Source: Legionella clemsonensis (GTDB taxonomy: Bacteria; Pseudomonadota; Gammaproteobacteria; Legionellales; Legionellaceae). From it: a DNA stretch of 64,000 nucleotides. The stretch covers positions 1,700,501-1,764,500 of the forward strand of contig NZ_CP016397.1 of assembly GCF_002240035.1 (NCBI RefSeq), read 5' to 3'. Positions 8,746-16,910 of this stretch are shown here, one piece after another. The number at the start of each line of letters is the position of its first letter. Position 1 is the first letter of the stretch. The translations under genes and the position numbers were made by a program. Under the pieces are notes generated by a model. It was not told where the DNA came from. It was given only the letters and a program-made list of their open reading frames with translations, and searched no databases.

Positions 8746-10323
8746 ATGCTTGATTTGGCAATACTGACTGAATTTAACCATGCCTTAGTATATGGCTTTG
8801 AACCGGAGTCTAGCCCTCAACGTTTGGCAGGTTCAGAAACATTTGAAGATGCGCTTTTCCCAGAAGCTGGTCAACATCATGATGTCTTAAACGCTTATCT
8901 TTATGCTCAAAACATTATTCTTCCGCGAATTCAAGAAATTGGTTTACCTAATGTTAGCCCAACAATGTTGATTGAGTGGGTTAAAACTATACACGGTTTT
9001 ATTGGAAAATCGTTAATGCAGGCTCACGGAAGAAAATCGGGTGAATATACTAATGAAATTGTTTTTCGATGGCATTTAGGTGCTGAGTTAGGTGTTCATT
9101 TTACTTTATACCTGTCTGACCTCCATGAATGCAAATCTCCGCAGCAATTTGCGAAGTTTTTAAACAAGCAATTTGATATGAATTATCAATCTGCTCTAGA
9201 TTTTATTAATTTATTAGAGAAGATTGCTAAAGACAAAAATTATACGATTCATGAGTCACTGCAACCCTCTATCAATTATGAAAGTCCTGGAATAAAGGGA
9301 ATTCTAGTACAAAGTAAACTGGCTAGCGCTTATAATCTCAATCTACTAAGCGAGCGTGAAAAGAGTACAGTCAACAAAATTGTCAAAATTTGCATGCTTC
9401 CTCCACTTATTCCTGAAGCTATGAATCGATGGGCCCAAACTACCCTATCTAACTTACATGCTTGTGATACCAAAGATTTGAAAAAAGTTTCCGAATTTTT
9501 AGCCATAACTTTTTATGAGCTTACAGAAGTTCATCCTTTCGGTAATGCAAATGGAAGAACAGCTACCTGCCTTATTAATACTTTTCTTCGCGCATTAGGC
9601 TACCCTAGCATTGTTTTACGCTACCCTGGAGAAAGAGAAGATAAAGATAGTCTATATCAAAAAGCACTTGCGGAAATTGATTCTTCTCTAGTGCTATTAA
9701 TTGAGCTTATTCATACTCGTGTAATTGAAGCCCAAGAAAAAGCTTTTTCAAATGAAAAACTAAAAAAACTGATTACATTGCGAGTCGCCCTAAGTGACTT
9801 ATTACAAGAAACAAAGTCAAAATATCCAGAGTTTAATCTAATTGCATTCCAAAAACAGGTATTTTCTTCCCCGGAGGTTTTATTCGCGATGCAGATGGCT
9901 GATGAGACTGAAGCCTCAATTTTTGTTCTCTCCATGAGTCTCGATAAACTGTCTCATGTACCTGAAAAATTAGAGCAAGAAAAACAAAAGCGACTCACTT
10001 TATTTTCAACGAGTACTTTAGATAGCAAACAAATAAATGCCGTAATAAACGCCTTAGAGAAAATATCAGGACAGTCTGGATGGAAACACAATGCAAAAAA
10101 GGGATTTGTCACTTGGCTAGAAATTTCCGATATGAAAAAAGCTAAAGAAATTGCTTGTCATATAGAGTCAACCAAAACAACCAAGGTTACTCTATCACGA
10201 CGAGCTGATAATAAAATACCAGTTATAAAATGTGAAGATATCGATTATCAAAAACTCATTAATGCGGCTGATTTGGTCGATGACGAGAAATTGTCAAAAG
10301 ATAAAGGCTTTGATTATAAATAA
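8746..10323 (+). CDS. Fic-domain protein with altered catalytic motif, candidate effector
   Basis: The 525-residue protein contains a Fic core at about 205-300: a flap-like segment (PPLIPEAMNRW), then EVHPFGNANGRTATCL with His263 as the catalytic base. The consensus is HPFx(D/E)(G/A)NGRxxR; here the acidic residue that binds Mg is Asn267 and the final Arg is Thr274, so the usual AMP transfer may be changed or lost. Upstream, SETFED (about 30-35) followed by HDVLNAYLYAQNI aligns in position with the class II Fic inhibitory helix (S/T)xxxE(G/N) but is imperfect. The C-terminal 200 residues are unassigned. There is no signal peptide. The gene is isolated, as effector genes often are; Legionella AnkX is a precedent for a Fic effector. 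Confidence 0.72.
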   Translation: MLDLAILTEFNHALVYGFEPESSPQRLAGSETFEDALFPEAGQHHDVLNAYLYAQNIILPRIQEIGLPNVSPTMLIEWVKTIHGFIGKSLMQAHGRKSGEYTNEIVFRWHLGAELGVHFTLYLSDLHECKSPQQFAKFLNKQFDMNYQSALDFINLLEKIAKDKNYTIHESLQPSINYESPGIKGILVQSKLASAYNLNLLSEREKSTVNKIVKICMLPPLIPEAMNRWAQTTLSNLHACDTKDLKKVSEFLAITFYELTEVHPFGNANGRTATCLINTFLRALGYPSIVLRYPGEREDKDSLYQKALAEIDSSLVLLIELIHTRVIEAQEKAFSNEKLKKLITLRVALSDLLQETKSKYPEFNLIAFQKQVFSSPEVLFAMQMADETEASIFVLSMSLDKLSHVPEKLEQEKQKRLTLFSTSTLDSKQINAVINALEKISGQSGWKHNAKKGFVTWLEISDMKKAKEIACHIESTKTTKVTLSRRADNKIPVIKCEDIDYQKLINAADLVDDEKLSKDKGFDYK

Positions 10324-10740
10324 GCGATTACGCTCTTATATCTATCTTCGAGAATATTTTATTGATATGCACTTCACTTATTAGATTGGGATAAATTTAC
10401 AGAAACCATCATCATTCAAAAATAAACAAACCATACCTAGAGTTGGTATGGTTTGTTGAACAAAATACTCACGGTCACTTAGACACTGCTCATTCGGTTC
10501 TAGCCAGGTATTTTTCTATTAATCAGGGCAACTATAAACGCCGCCTTAAAGGTATGTCTCTCCCTTTCGTAAAGATAGTAAAATTATATTCATACCTTAA
10601 ATTAAGATACTAGTAGCATAGAACGCAAGAAATTATCCTTATAGAATCCTAAGTTTCATCTCTTTTTATCATTCGTGCGCACTTTCTCAATCAATTCTAT
10701 AATTAAAACATTCCGTTTGCGGATAATCTGGAGAAATTAA
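10324..10740. other. Intergenic stretch with a strong hairpin
   Basis: These 417 bases hold no credible gene. The notable element is the 13-bp perfect inverted repeat at 10425-10457. The rest is AT-rich and probably contains the promoter of the membrane protein gene at 10741, but I cannot pick one with confidence. Confidence 0.5.
10425..10457. terminator. Perfect 13-bp hairpin after the Fic gene
   Basis: Arms AACAAACCATACC (10425-10437) and GGTATGGTTTGTT (10445-10457) enclose a 7-base loop. It lies about 100 bases after the Fic stop. An A-rich stretch precedes it, but no T-run follows on the plus strand, so it is a terminator candidate rather than a certain one. Confidence 0.5.
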
Positions 10741-11778
10741 ATGAAAATTTCACGTAAGATGCTAAAAAAAGCAGTGGAAGCCAATATCCTCGATTCCAGG
10801 CAAGCGGAGAATTTGCTTGAATTTATTAAAAATCAACCCGAAGAAGCTCCCTCATTTAACTTAACCAATGTTCTCTATTATTTTGGTGGTTTGATTGCAA
10901 TTGGCGCCATGTCTATCTTTATGAATTTAGGTTGGGAAGCATTTGGCGGATGGGGAATTTTTTATCTTTCTCTCGCTTATGCCTGTATTGGTCTTTGGCT
11001 AGCTCACCAATTTGCAAAACATGGGTATATCATTCCTGCAGGAATATGTGCCACTTTTGTAATCGCTATAACCCCTCTGGCAATTTATGGTTTTCAATTG
11101 GGCATGGGCTGGTGGCCAGATGATACGCCTTATCAACAATATCATCGTATTGTTCAATGGAACTGGTTTTTTATGGAGTTGGGAACGCTGCTTGTTGGTA
11201 TTATTTTGGCCTGGATCTATCGCTACCCATTTATGATCATGCCTATAGCAATAACATTATGGTATATGTCAATGGATATCACCGAGATGCTCGCCGGTCA
11301 GTATATAACCTTTCAATTAAGCGCAATGGTATCTATGTATTTCGGTCTTGTTATGATTTTGCTGGCCTTTTGGGTTGATCTTCGCTCAAGAAATACACTG
11401 GACTATGCTTTTTGGTTGTACCTTTTTGGAGTGATCGCCTTTTGGGGCGGCTTAACCTGTCAGCATTCAGACAGTGAATTATCAAAATTCTTCTATATGT
11501 GCATTAATCTTATTATGATTGGTGTAGGTGTCATTTTGATGAGAAAAGTATTTGTTATTTTTGGAGCGATTGGCTGCGCCATTTATTTGGGTCACCTTGC
11601 ATCACAAGTCTTTAAAGATAGTTTATTATTTCCCATCGCTCTGACCTGCATTGGTTTGTTAATTATTTATCTAGGTACTTTATGGCAAAAACATGAGGCT
11701 GCAGTCACGCAAAAGGCACAATCTATATTGCCCGTGCAGTTACGTGAGTTACTGCAGGCTCGCAGCAATGATGCATAA
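10741..11778 (+). CDS. Polytopic membrane protein, DUF2157-like
   Basis: This 345-residue protein has a short soluble N-terminal helix region (LKKAVEANILDSRQAENLLEFI) typical of DUF2157-type proteins, followed by about eight to ten hydrophobic segments between residues 40 and 320 and a short charged tail. The start ATG follows CTGGAGAAATTA, a good ribosome-binding site. No transporter or enzyme motif is visible, so the function is unknown; it should sit in the inner membrane. It is a single-gene unit facing the cfa gene. Confidence 0.65.
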   Translation: MKISRKMLKKAVEANILDSRQAENLLEFIKNQPEEAPSFNLTNVLYYFGGLIAIGAMSIFMNLGWEAFGGWGIFYLSLAYACIGLWLAHQFAKHGYIIPAGICATFVIAITPLAIYGFQLGMGWWPDDTPYQQYHRIVQWNWFFMELGTLLVGIILAWIYRYPFMIMPIAITLWYMSMDITEMLAGQYITFQLSAMVSMYFGLVMILLAFWVDLRSRNTLDYAFWLYLFGVIAFWGGLTCQHSDSELSKFFYMCINLIMIGVGVILMRKVFVIFGAIGCAIYLGHLASQVFKDSLLFPIALTCIGLLIIYLGTLWQKHEAAVTQKAQSILPVQLRELLQARSNDA

Positions 11779-11855
11779 CATCTGCGTATTCTATGAATTC
11801 GACTCTGACAGCACAAATAACCTCAGAGGCTTCCACAATCTCCTATTATCTAAGA

Positions 11856-12980
11856 TTATCTAGGTGCGTCATAACGTTCTTTTAATCCTTTTGAAAAAAC
11901 AATTTGCCATAACTGAAGCATTCTTGTGTTAAAACCGCCTGCACAACTGAGCAAATAATAATTCCACATTCTAAAGAATTTTTCGTCATAATTATTTTTA
12001 AGATAATCCCATGCTCCATTGAAATTTTGGTGCCATGCCAAAAGAGTCTTGTAATAATCCATGCCAAAATTTTGCCAATCTTCCATAATGAGTAATTTTT
12101 CGGTTGATTTACCTAGTTGCGCAATGGAAGGAATCATGCCATTAGGAAAAATATATTTTGAAATCCAGGGCATCGCTTGTGTTGTACTTTCATTACCACC
12201 AATGGTATGCAATAAAAATAAGCCCTCTTCTTTCAAGCACCGATCAATAACTTGCATATATTTACGATAGTTTAAATAACCAACGTGTTCAAACATCCCT
12301 AATGAAACAATCCTGTCAAATTTTTCATTCACTTCACGATAATCCTGAAGGCGAATTTCTACAGGCAGATTTTGGCAATGCGCTTTGGCAAATTCATATT
12401 GCTTTTCAGAGATAGTGATGCCCACAACGTCTACCTTATAATTTTCAGCAGCATATTTTGCTAAGGCCCCCCAACCGCATCCAATGTCCAACAAACGCAT
12501 GCCTGGTTGTAGCAATAATTTTTTACAACTTAATTCCAGTTTAGCCAGCTGTGCCTCTTCTAATGTAGTTGCCTTTTTCCAATAACCACACGTGTAATTC
12601 ATCCTGCTATCCAGCATAGCCACAAAAAGATCATTGCCAAGATCATAATGACGTCGCCCTACCTGAAAAGCACGTCTTTTTGATTGAAAATTAAAAAACT
12701 TAGACATCAGTAGTCGAAGTGCAAGATGGGGACTTATTTTTATATTAGTGTGAATGTTGGCATTCACAATGCGTTCAATTAACAAATCAATACGTTTACA
12801 ATCCCACCATCCCTCCATATAGGATTCACCCAGGCCCAAATCAGCGTCACGCAAAACTCGCGAGTAGAATTGATCATTATAAATTTGCACATCCCAAAGC
12901 GCATTTCCATTAATGGTAATTCCTGCCAAATTTAAAATCCTGGTAACAAAGGATCTTGCTGCATTTATATTCTTGTACAT
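11856..12980 (-). CDS. cfa: Cyclopropane-fatty-acyl-phospholipid synthase
   Basis: The 374-residue protein carries the SAM-binding motif LLDIGCGWGALAKYAAE (about residues 162-178) and family signatures HYDLGNDLF, MNYTCGYWK, GMFEHVGYLNY and HTIGG. The length fits E. coli Cfa (382). It transfers a methylene group from S-adenosylmethionine to double bonds of membrane phospholipid acyl chains at the inner face of the membrane, usually in stationary phase or acid stress. It is a single gene, convergent with the membrane protein gene before it. Nothing appears missing. Confidence 0.93.
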   Translation of the reverse strand: MYKNINAARSFVTRILNLAGITINGNALWDVQIYNDQFYSRVLRDADLGLGESYMEGWWDCKRIDLLIERIVNANIHTNIKISPHLALRLLMSKFFNFQSKRRAFQVGRRHYDLGNDLFVAMLDSRMNYTCGYWKKATTLEEAQLAKLELSCKKLLLQPGMRLLDIGCGWGALAKYAAENYKVDVVGITISEKQYEFAKAHCQNLPVEIRLQDYREVNEKFDRIVSLGMFEHVGYLNYRKYMQVIDRCLKEEGLFLLHTIGGNESTTQAMPWISKYIFPNGMIPSIAQLGKSTEKLLIMEDWQNFGMDYYKTLLAWHQNFNGAWDYLKNNYDEKFFRMWNYYLLSCAGGFNTRMLQLWQIVFSKGLKERYDAPR

Positions 12981-13148
12981 TTTACTACTCCAACATTCCT
13001 TCTATTTATGTTTATACATAGCTTATTCATTGCTTCCACGAGGCAACTCATCCGCTTTTATTGATATTGCAGAATGTAGGCGGCCTGTTGAGAGAAAGCT
13101 GCGCCAAAATTTACTAGCTTGAGAAGTAAAAGGGGACTTAAATAATAG

Positions 13149-13180
13149 AAAAGCCCAGCCGTAGCAGCCAGGCTTTTTAA
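13149..13180 (-). terminator. Rho-independent terminator of the Thr-rich gene
   Basis: Read on the minus strand, TTAAAAAGCCTGGCTGC is followed by the pairing arm and CTTTT. The stem is AAAGCC(c)AGCC against GGCT(g)GGCTTT-like arms with T/A runs on both sides. It sits just after the stop of the Thr-rich protein. Confidence 0.65.
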
Positions 13181-13189
13181 CTCCCGTTA

Positions 13190-13528
13190 TTAAGGGTTAG
13201 TAGTTGTTGTACTAGTACCTGTATCGGGGGTGGTTGTCGTGGTAGTACCTGTTGTATCTGTACCTGTAGTGCCAGTAGTATTGGTTGTATTAGTTGTGTT
13301 GGTAGTGTCTGTCGTAGTACTAGTTCCTGTATCAGGAGGGGTAACTACCGTTGTACTGCCAGGTGCAGTTGGGGTTGTTGCAGGTGTTTCTACATTAACA
13401 TTGGTACCCGTTGGGGTCGTTGTCGTTGTTCGCGGGGCTCCAAAGAAATACCACAGTGCGATACCTGCCAGAATTATAATTACAATAATAGCAACAATAC
13501 CAACACTGTTATCATTATTATCAGCCAT
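13190..13528 (-). CDS. Small membrane-anchored protein with Thr-rich low-complexity tail
   Basis: The 112-residue protein has a short polar start (MADNNDNS), one transmembrane segment (about 8-30, VGIVAIIVIIILAGIALWYFFG) and then an 80-residue tail made almost entirely of Thr, Pro, Gly, Asn and Asp, with tandem TNT and TGT units. AAGGAG lies seven bases before the ATG, and a terminator follows, so this is a real transcription unit despite its low complexity. The tail should face the periplasm or lie outside the membrane. Function unknown; such tails often act as spacers or cell-wall-spanning linkers. A 139-codon frame on the opposite strand is a by-product of the ACN codon repeats. Confidence 0.7.
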   Translation of the reverse strand: MADNNDNSVGIVAIIVIIILAGIALWYFFGAPRTTTTTPTGTNVNVETPATTPTAPGSTTVVTPPDTGTSTTTDTTNTTNTTNTTGTTGTDTTGTTTTTTPDTGTSTTTTNP

Positions 13529-13737
13529 GACTTTTCTCCTTATTTCCTTATCTTACTTTATAATTATAGTCACAAAAAATAATTTCTCATTTTTTCATAA
13601 CTTAGGCCTACATCTAACAATAATAGCCATGATAAAAACACAAAGCTAGAGCTAGGGTGGTATAAAAGCAAATTTATTATTGCAGTTTCATTCTAATTGC
13701 TATTTACTAATTCAAATACAAGAAGGGAGTCAACGCA

Positions 13738-14187
13738 ATGCCTATTAGTCCTGGAGTGAATGAGTTATTTGAGCAATTTATAAAATCCTATCGAAATTTA
13801 GAAGATGAATTCTATCCTCATCTTTACCCAAAATTGTGTGCAATTCATAAAGAGATAAAGCAACATCCTGAGCATTATTCTGACGAAGCCTTAATAGCTC
13901 GACTTGCCAGTTCTGCCATTGCATTAAAATTGCCCCCCGAATCAGGTTTCTCCAGATGCTTAAGAAATTTTTTAATCGCTTATGAAAAGAAAATAAATTC
14001 TTTACACATTCTGGCTGAATATAATGACGATGATTATGCGAATATTGAGCCTGATACACCTGCAGAGAACCCTCAGGTAACCGCCTCAACCAGCGCATTT
14101 TTTAAGGAATTACAAGAAGCAATTCGGCAGCGCGCTTTAAGAAGTGAGCAAAAAGAAAAAGAGGTTATCTCTATTTACCCTAAATAA
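13738..14187 (+). CDS. Hypothetical helical protein
   Basis: This 149-residue soluble protein has a strong ribosome-binding site (AAGGGAG, 9 bases before the ATG). It appears mostly helical, with no signal peptide, membrane segment or recognisable motif. A Thr/Pro-rich hinge (NIEPDTPAENPQVTASTS) separates the first 100 residues from a charged C-terminal helix. It is followed after 29 bases by the AI-2E family permease gene and may be co-transcribed with it. I do not recognise the family. Confidence 0.6.
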   Translation: MPISPGVNELFEQFIKSYRNLEDEFYPHLYPKLCAIHKEIKQHPEHYSDEALIARLASSAIALKLPPESGFSRCLRNFLIAYEKKINSLHILAEYNDDDYANIEPDTPAENPQVTASTSAFFKELQEAIRQRALRSEQKEKEVISIYPK

Positions 14188-14216
14188 TTATTAACAACCT
14201 CAGGTTAATTTTATCT

Positions 14217-15269
14217 ATGGATGAATCAATGAACGATCGCGTCTCAACAGGATGGGAATTAAAAATATTAGCTTTTCTCGCCATAATTTTCGTGCTGTAC
14301 ATTGCACAAGCGATTTTATTTCCTCTTGTGCTTGCCTTTTTTCTTTATTTATTATTTAACCCACTTAGTAAATTACTGCAACAGCTTAAAATTCCTAAAC
14401 TTCTGACTTCAGCCACTATTACAGCCTTACTTTTAGCCCTGATTAGTTTTGGCATATCTTCGCTTACTGTACCTGCTGTAACCTGGATAGATCAAGCACC
14501 TGAAAAAATGCAAATTTTGGAACAAAAATTTTCTTTTGTAAAAAAACCTATTGCAAAATTGAGTGAAACCTTCAAAAAAGCACAAACAATTACAGAAACC
14601 AGACAGACTCCTAAAGTTGAAATTAAAACTGGTGTTACTGACATTGGCTATTCCATCTTTGATTTGACGACGAATGTTATATTATTTATTTTCCTTGTAT
14701 TAATTTATTTATTTTTTTTACTCATTTATACCGACACTATTTTTAAAAACCTACAAAAAGTTATCACCTATCGGCAAACGAAAATTGCTAATAATTTTTT
14801 ATTAACGATTGAAAAAGATATTTCTACGTATTTAATTACGTTTACGATAATTTGTATCTGTCTTGGTTTAGCCATTGCGACAATGCTATGGATGCTTGCT
14901 ATTCCTAATGCTATTTTATGGGGAGTAATGGCTACTTGTCTTAATTTTATTCCTTATATTGGTCCGGCAATAGGGATTTTGGTTATATTTTTTGTTTCAT
15001 TATTAACATTTGACTCCTATTTTTATATTCTACTCCCCCCATTACTTTACTTTCTAATCAATAATATCGAAGGACAAATTATTACGCCTATTTTACTGGG
15101 TAGTCGTTTAAATCTTAACCCACTTGTGGTTTTTTTTAGTATCCTTTTTTGGGCATGGTTGTGGGGTATCGGCGGTGCTTTGCTTTCTATTCCTTTATTA
15201 GTAGTTGCTAAAATTATGATGGCGCGCATTCCCTCTTTAGCCAAATATAGTTTGCTGTTAGAAAAATAA
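14217..15269 (+). CDS. AI-2E family (PerM/YdiK-type) transporter
   Basis: The 350-residue protein shows the fold of the AI-2E/PerM superfamily: hydrophobic segments at about 16-50, 58-85, 145-175 and 205-345, with a soluble helical stretch (about 85-145) between them. The conserved features are the N-terminal LAFFLYLLFNPL, the central ATCLNFIPYIGPAIG and the C-terminal NNIEGQIITPILLGSRLNLNPLVVFFS, which together are diagnostic. Members have been linked to autoinducer-2 export or sodium-driven antiport; the substrate here is unknown. An alternative ATG lies four codons in (14229). It is flanked by two small genes on the same strand and may form a three-gene unit with them. Confidence 0.85.
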   Translation: MDESMNDRVSTGWELKILAFLAIIFVLYIAQAILFPLVLAFFLYLLFNPLSKLLQQLKIPKLLTSATITALLLALISFGISSLTVPAVTWIDQAPEKMQILEQKFSFVKKPIAKLSETFKKAQTITETRQTPKVEIKTGVTDIGYSIFDLTTNVILFIFLVLIYLFFLLIYTDTIFKNLQKVITYRQTKIANNFLLTIEKDISTYLITFTIICICLGLAIATMLWMLAIPNAILWGVMATCLNFIPYIGPAIGILVIFFVSLLTFDSYFYILLPPLLYFLINNIEGQIITPILLGSRLNLNPLVVFFSILFWAWLWGIGGALLSIPLLVVAKIMMARIPSLAKYSLLLEK

Positions 15270-15286
15270 ATAGGGATAAAACTCAA

Positions 15287-15628
15287 ATGAAAATTGCATT
15301 AAAAAATCAAACCATACAACGAAAAAACAGTGAGCATTGTTTGGTTACTGAATACCCTGTCAATGACAAGAATATTGATTTTGCTTTGGTTAAAATCAAT
15401 GGTCGCTACCCAGATACTCGCCGGGCAACCAATTTAACTTGCCAGGAAATTGTTTATATCAAAAGCGGAAGTGGTAAAGTTGTTGTTGAAGACCATGAGC
15501 ATAGACTTAATCCTGGCGATGTAGTATTAATTGAAGCAGGTGAAAAGTACTTTTGGGAAGGAGAAATGGAGCTGTTAATTTCCTGCCGCCCTGCATTTCA
15601 AATAGAGCAACATCACTATGTGGATTAA
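15287..15628 (+). CDS. Single-domain cupin protein
   Basis: The 113-residue protein is one small beta-barrel: YPDTRRATNLTCQEIVYIKSGSGKVVVEDHEHRLNPGDVVLIEAGEKYFWEG is a cupin pattern, with the G(X)5HXH motif replaced by TNLTCQE and the second motif PGDVVLIEAGEKYFW lacking its usual His. Metal binding is therefore doubtful. It starts 17 bases after the transporter stop, so it is probably co-transcribed. Function unknown. Confidence 0.72.
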   Translation: MKIALKNQTIQRKNSEHCLVTEYPVNDKNIDFALVKINGRYPDTRRATNLTCQEIVYIKSGSGKVVVEDHEHRLNPGDVVLIEAGEKYFWEGEMELLISCRPAFQIEQHHYVD

Positions 15629-15651
15629 TTTTAAGTCTCAACATTCACAGT

Positions 15652-16671
15652 TTAGGTGGTTTTGCAGAGCTTATCACGGCCAGCATCAAAATTAAAAGGA
15701 CCACAAATTTCATTCGTAGCTAACGAATAGCGCCAAATATTGTCTAGGGTTAAATGAACTCCACCTCGCCAACAATCAATCCCATTAATAGCTATCCAAT
15801 CAGCATCACCTTGCGCTACTTGATCACCAAGAGCTGTCAACTCAAGTTCCGCATCGTCATTTCCTTTTATCTGCTTAATTTTAATTAAGGGATTTTCAGC
15901 TTCTGCCAATTGAATAATGAGTTGTTTAAAAGTTATATCACCCATACCTAAAAAATACTCTTCTTCTCTGAAGGGTAATTGACGAAATAATTCAACAATA
16001 GTGTTTGTTTCTGCAGTAATGGAATCCAGGATGTACTGCTCAGTCCAAGTTAATCCATTGTGAGTAGAGGGGAATTCCCGAAAATACCTTAACAAGGCCT
16101 TTTTCATAAAGGGTAAATCGGATAAATCACTCTTTGTTAACTTGAACAATTGTAAGGGTTCTGGTGCTGTAAATGCTTTCCAAAGTTGAGTTGCCAATTT
16201 TAATTGAGCTTCAGTTATTTTCTGACGACAGGGGAACAACGCTTTAATCTGTTGCTCCTCTAATTGTCCGAGCCCTAAAAATGGTTCTATCCCAGGATAG
16301 TGATTAATGCATATTAGAGAAAGTGCTCCAGGTGGTTTGTGGTGGTACAAATAAGACAATATTTGCAAGAGCTGCAATTGATCATAGCTATCATGCTCAA
16401 ACCATAAAATAACTTCATCAAAATGCTTTAAACGAGTGAGTTGAGTTTGCAGTTTATGAAATGAAGCAGCTATCATGTCATAGCTACCATAGCCCCTATT
16501 GGCTAAATATTCTGCTCGCTTATTATTGAACTGTTCACTATTTAAATTGTCCTGGACAGGCCCTTCATACAAGATATCGCACAAGGCAATAACCTCTTGC
16601 GTAGTAAATGCCGTTTTTATTAACGCTGCGGCACAATCACCATTGGTTATATGGAGTAATTGCATAGTCAT
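15652..16671 (-). CDS. DUF1835 domain-containing protein
   Basis: The N-terminus (LLHITNGDCAAALIKTAF, then CDILYEGPV) is the signature of DUF1835, and the stretch FDEVILWFEHDSYDQLQLLQIL and the C-terminal WRYSLATNEI segment also fit that family. The protein has 339 residues and no signal or membrane segment. DUF1835 proteins have no settled function. A second ATG two codons in (16665) could also serve as start. It is convergent with the cupin gene, and divergent from the large hydrolase gene with 239 bases between. Confidence 0.72.
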   Translation of the reverse strand: MTMQLLHITNGDCAAALIKTAFTTQEVIALCDILYEGPVQDNLNSEQFNNKRAEYLANRGYGSYDMIAASFHKLQTQLTRLKHFDEVILWFEHDSYDQLQLLQILSYLYHHKPPGALSLICINHYPGIEPFLGLGQLEEQQIKALFPCRQKITEAQLKLATQLWKAFTAPEPLQLFKLTKSDLSDLPFMKKALLRYFREFPSTHNGLTWTEQYILDSITAETNTIVELFRQLPFREEEYFLGMGDITFKQLIIQLAEAENPLIKIKQIKGNDDAELELTALGDQVAQGDADWIAINGIDCWRGGVHLTLDNIWRYSLATNEICGPFNFDAGRDKLCKTT

Positions 16672-16778
16672 TACTAAGAAGGAAAGTCTTCCTAGTATAC
16701 ACTGCAGGCTTCTATGCCTCCACCATTACAGAGGCAGAAATTACTATTTTACAATTGTAAATTATTAGTAAGACAAGA

Positions 16779-16817
16779 GTACAAGTATTGACGCAAAAAG
16801 TACAAAAGAAGTACAAT
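16779..16817 (+). promoter_or_regulatory. Promoter and phased GTACAA repeats before the 988-residue gene
   Basis: TTGACG (16788-16793) and TACAAT (16812-16817) with an 18-base spacer form a good sigma-70 promoter. Three GTACAA copies start at 16779, 16800 and 16811, that is 21 and 11 bases apart or about two and one helical turns. They overlap the promoter, which suggests an operator. Confidence 0.5.
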
Positions 16818-16910
16818 ACCTTCACTTATACATGAGCAACCACTAATCACTTTGAATTATATTAGGGACGTAAACTTTCCAGGGACTGAAGTTGTTCTCG
16901 GGAGTTATAC

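Noticed and set aside
13230..13649. A 139-codon plus-strand frame of Val-rich sequence
   Set aside because: It is the antisense of the Thr codon repeats in the minus-strand gene at 13190-13528, which has its own ribosome-binding site and terminator.
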